Shown: positions 63,925 through 64,000 of the stretch, piece after piece
How positions within the stretch are numbered: position 1 is the first letter of the stretch
Layout: every line of letters begins with the position of its first letter
Assembly: GCF_037203765.1 (NCBI RefSeq)
Contig: NZ_JBBCAS010000001.1
Coordinates: forward strand, 603,175-667,174
Source of the DNA: Sediminicola sp037203765
GTDB taxonomy: Bacteria; Bacteroidota; Bacteroidia; Flavobacteriales; Flavobacteriaceae
Direction: 5' to 3'
DNA length: 64,000 bases
Notes under the pieces: model-generated
Told to the model about the DNA's origin: nothing
The model's input: the letters and a program-made list of their open reading frames with translations, nothing else
Databases searched by the model: none
Program-made: the position numbers and the translations under genes

Positions 63925-63974
63925 GCCTCATAGTTCAACGGATAGTCCCGATAGCTATCGGGAAGAGTTTCCTC
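63925..63974 (+). pseudogene. tRNA-Arg-like 5' half interrupted by an 18-bp palindrome
   Basis: GCCTCATAGTTCAACGGATAG reads as acceptor, D stem and D loop of a flavobacterial tRNA-Arg (split here: GCCTCATAGTTC then AACGGATAG). Where the 3' strand of the D stem should come lies a perfect palindrome (63946-63963), then AGAGTTTCCT resembles the anticodon stem with CCT, after which pairing is lost. No 3' half is visible before base 64000. It may be a decayed or interrupted tRNA, or part of a repeated element. Confidence 0.45.
63946..63963. repeat. Perfect 18-bp palindrome
   Basis: TCCCGATAGCTATCGGGA is self-complementary end to end with no spacer. Only one copy was seen in the window. It sits inside the tRNA-like sequence after the GIY-YIG gene. 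Confidence 0.85.
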
Positions 63975-64000
63975 CCCACCACGAATTTTTATAAAAAACC

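Noticed and set aside
1..64000. CRISPR arrays, insertion sequences, prophage or secretion-system clusters
   Set aside because: No spaced direct repeats, transposase, integrase or phage structural genes were seen.

Overview
The window looks like chromosomal DNA from a marine-type member of the Flavobacteriaceae (Bacteroidota). The evidence is lineage-typical protein families (DUF1080, DUF3078, SdpI-like, met-zincin protease, CarboxypepD_reg-like, YdeP-type oxidoreductase), weak Shine-Dalgarno sites, and many TAnnTTTG -7 boxes (the Bacteroidota sigma-factor motif), two of them with TTTG exactly 19 bp upstream. No integrase, transposase, phage block or CRISPR array was seen. It reads as mostly core and housekeeping DNA with several transport loci.

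Layout. 1-3137: end of a DUF1080 gene, an SdpI-like membrane protein, then yicC-gmk-nadD. 3128-7613: secreted proteins, comprising a zinc metalloprotease, a lipoprotein-sorting-like protein, and two paralogs of a 168-residue secreted protein, one of them killed by a single in-frame TAG. 7852-15866: a complete phosphate locus on the minus strand (porin, pstS, pstC, pstA, pstB, phoU, pit), with 11-bp-spaced TTAA repeats upstream of both the porin and pstS that look like PHO boxes. 16171-25864: dgt, DUF3078, dxs, tadA, a cold-shock protein, a ClC channel, aspS and a YwqK/MORN-like secreted protein. 26021-32700: a TetR-controlled RND efflux operon whose probable operator sits on the -33 box of its promoter. 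32808-35542: polyprenyl synthase, an acetyltransferase and lycopene cyclase; with dxs these feed isoprenoid and carotenoid synthesis. 35826-41333: a DtxR/MntR-family regulator followed by an outer-membrane protein and a Mn/Fe/Zn-type ABC transporter whose two permeases both carry winged-helix-like cytoplasmic tails. 41397-44485: small envelope proteins. 44652-47282: feoA-feoB plus a 49-residue Cys-rich Feo partner. 47371-53550: SCO, rseP, tRNA-Asn, an FAD oxidoreductase, a GH13 enzyme and a NUDIX hydrolase. 53604-63484: a large BNR/VPS10 secreted protein, a PAS histidine kinase with a receiver protein, an EamA exporter, a YdeP/FdhF-like molybdoenzyme and a nitroreductase. 63621-64000: a GIY-YIG nuclease gene immediately followed by a tRNA-Arg-like 5' half broken by a perfect 18-bp palindrome, cut by the window edge.

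How parts work together. Phosphate crosses the outer membrane through the porin and is carried inward by PstSCAB or by Pit, with PhoU and the PhoU-like tail of Pit as likely control points. The metal ABC system has the same logic: a metal-responsive repressor, an outer-membrane protein and permeases with regulator-like tails. FeoAB with its Cys-rich helper supplies ferrous iron. The least explained item is the GIY-YIG/tRNA-like/palindrome cluster at the right edge.
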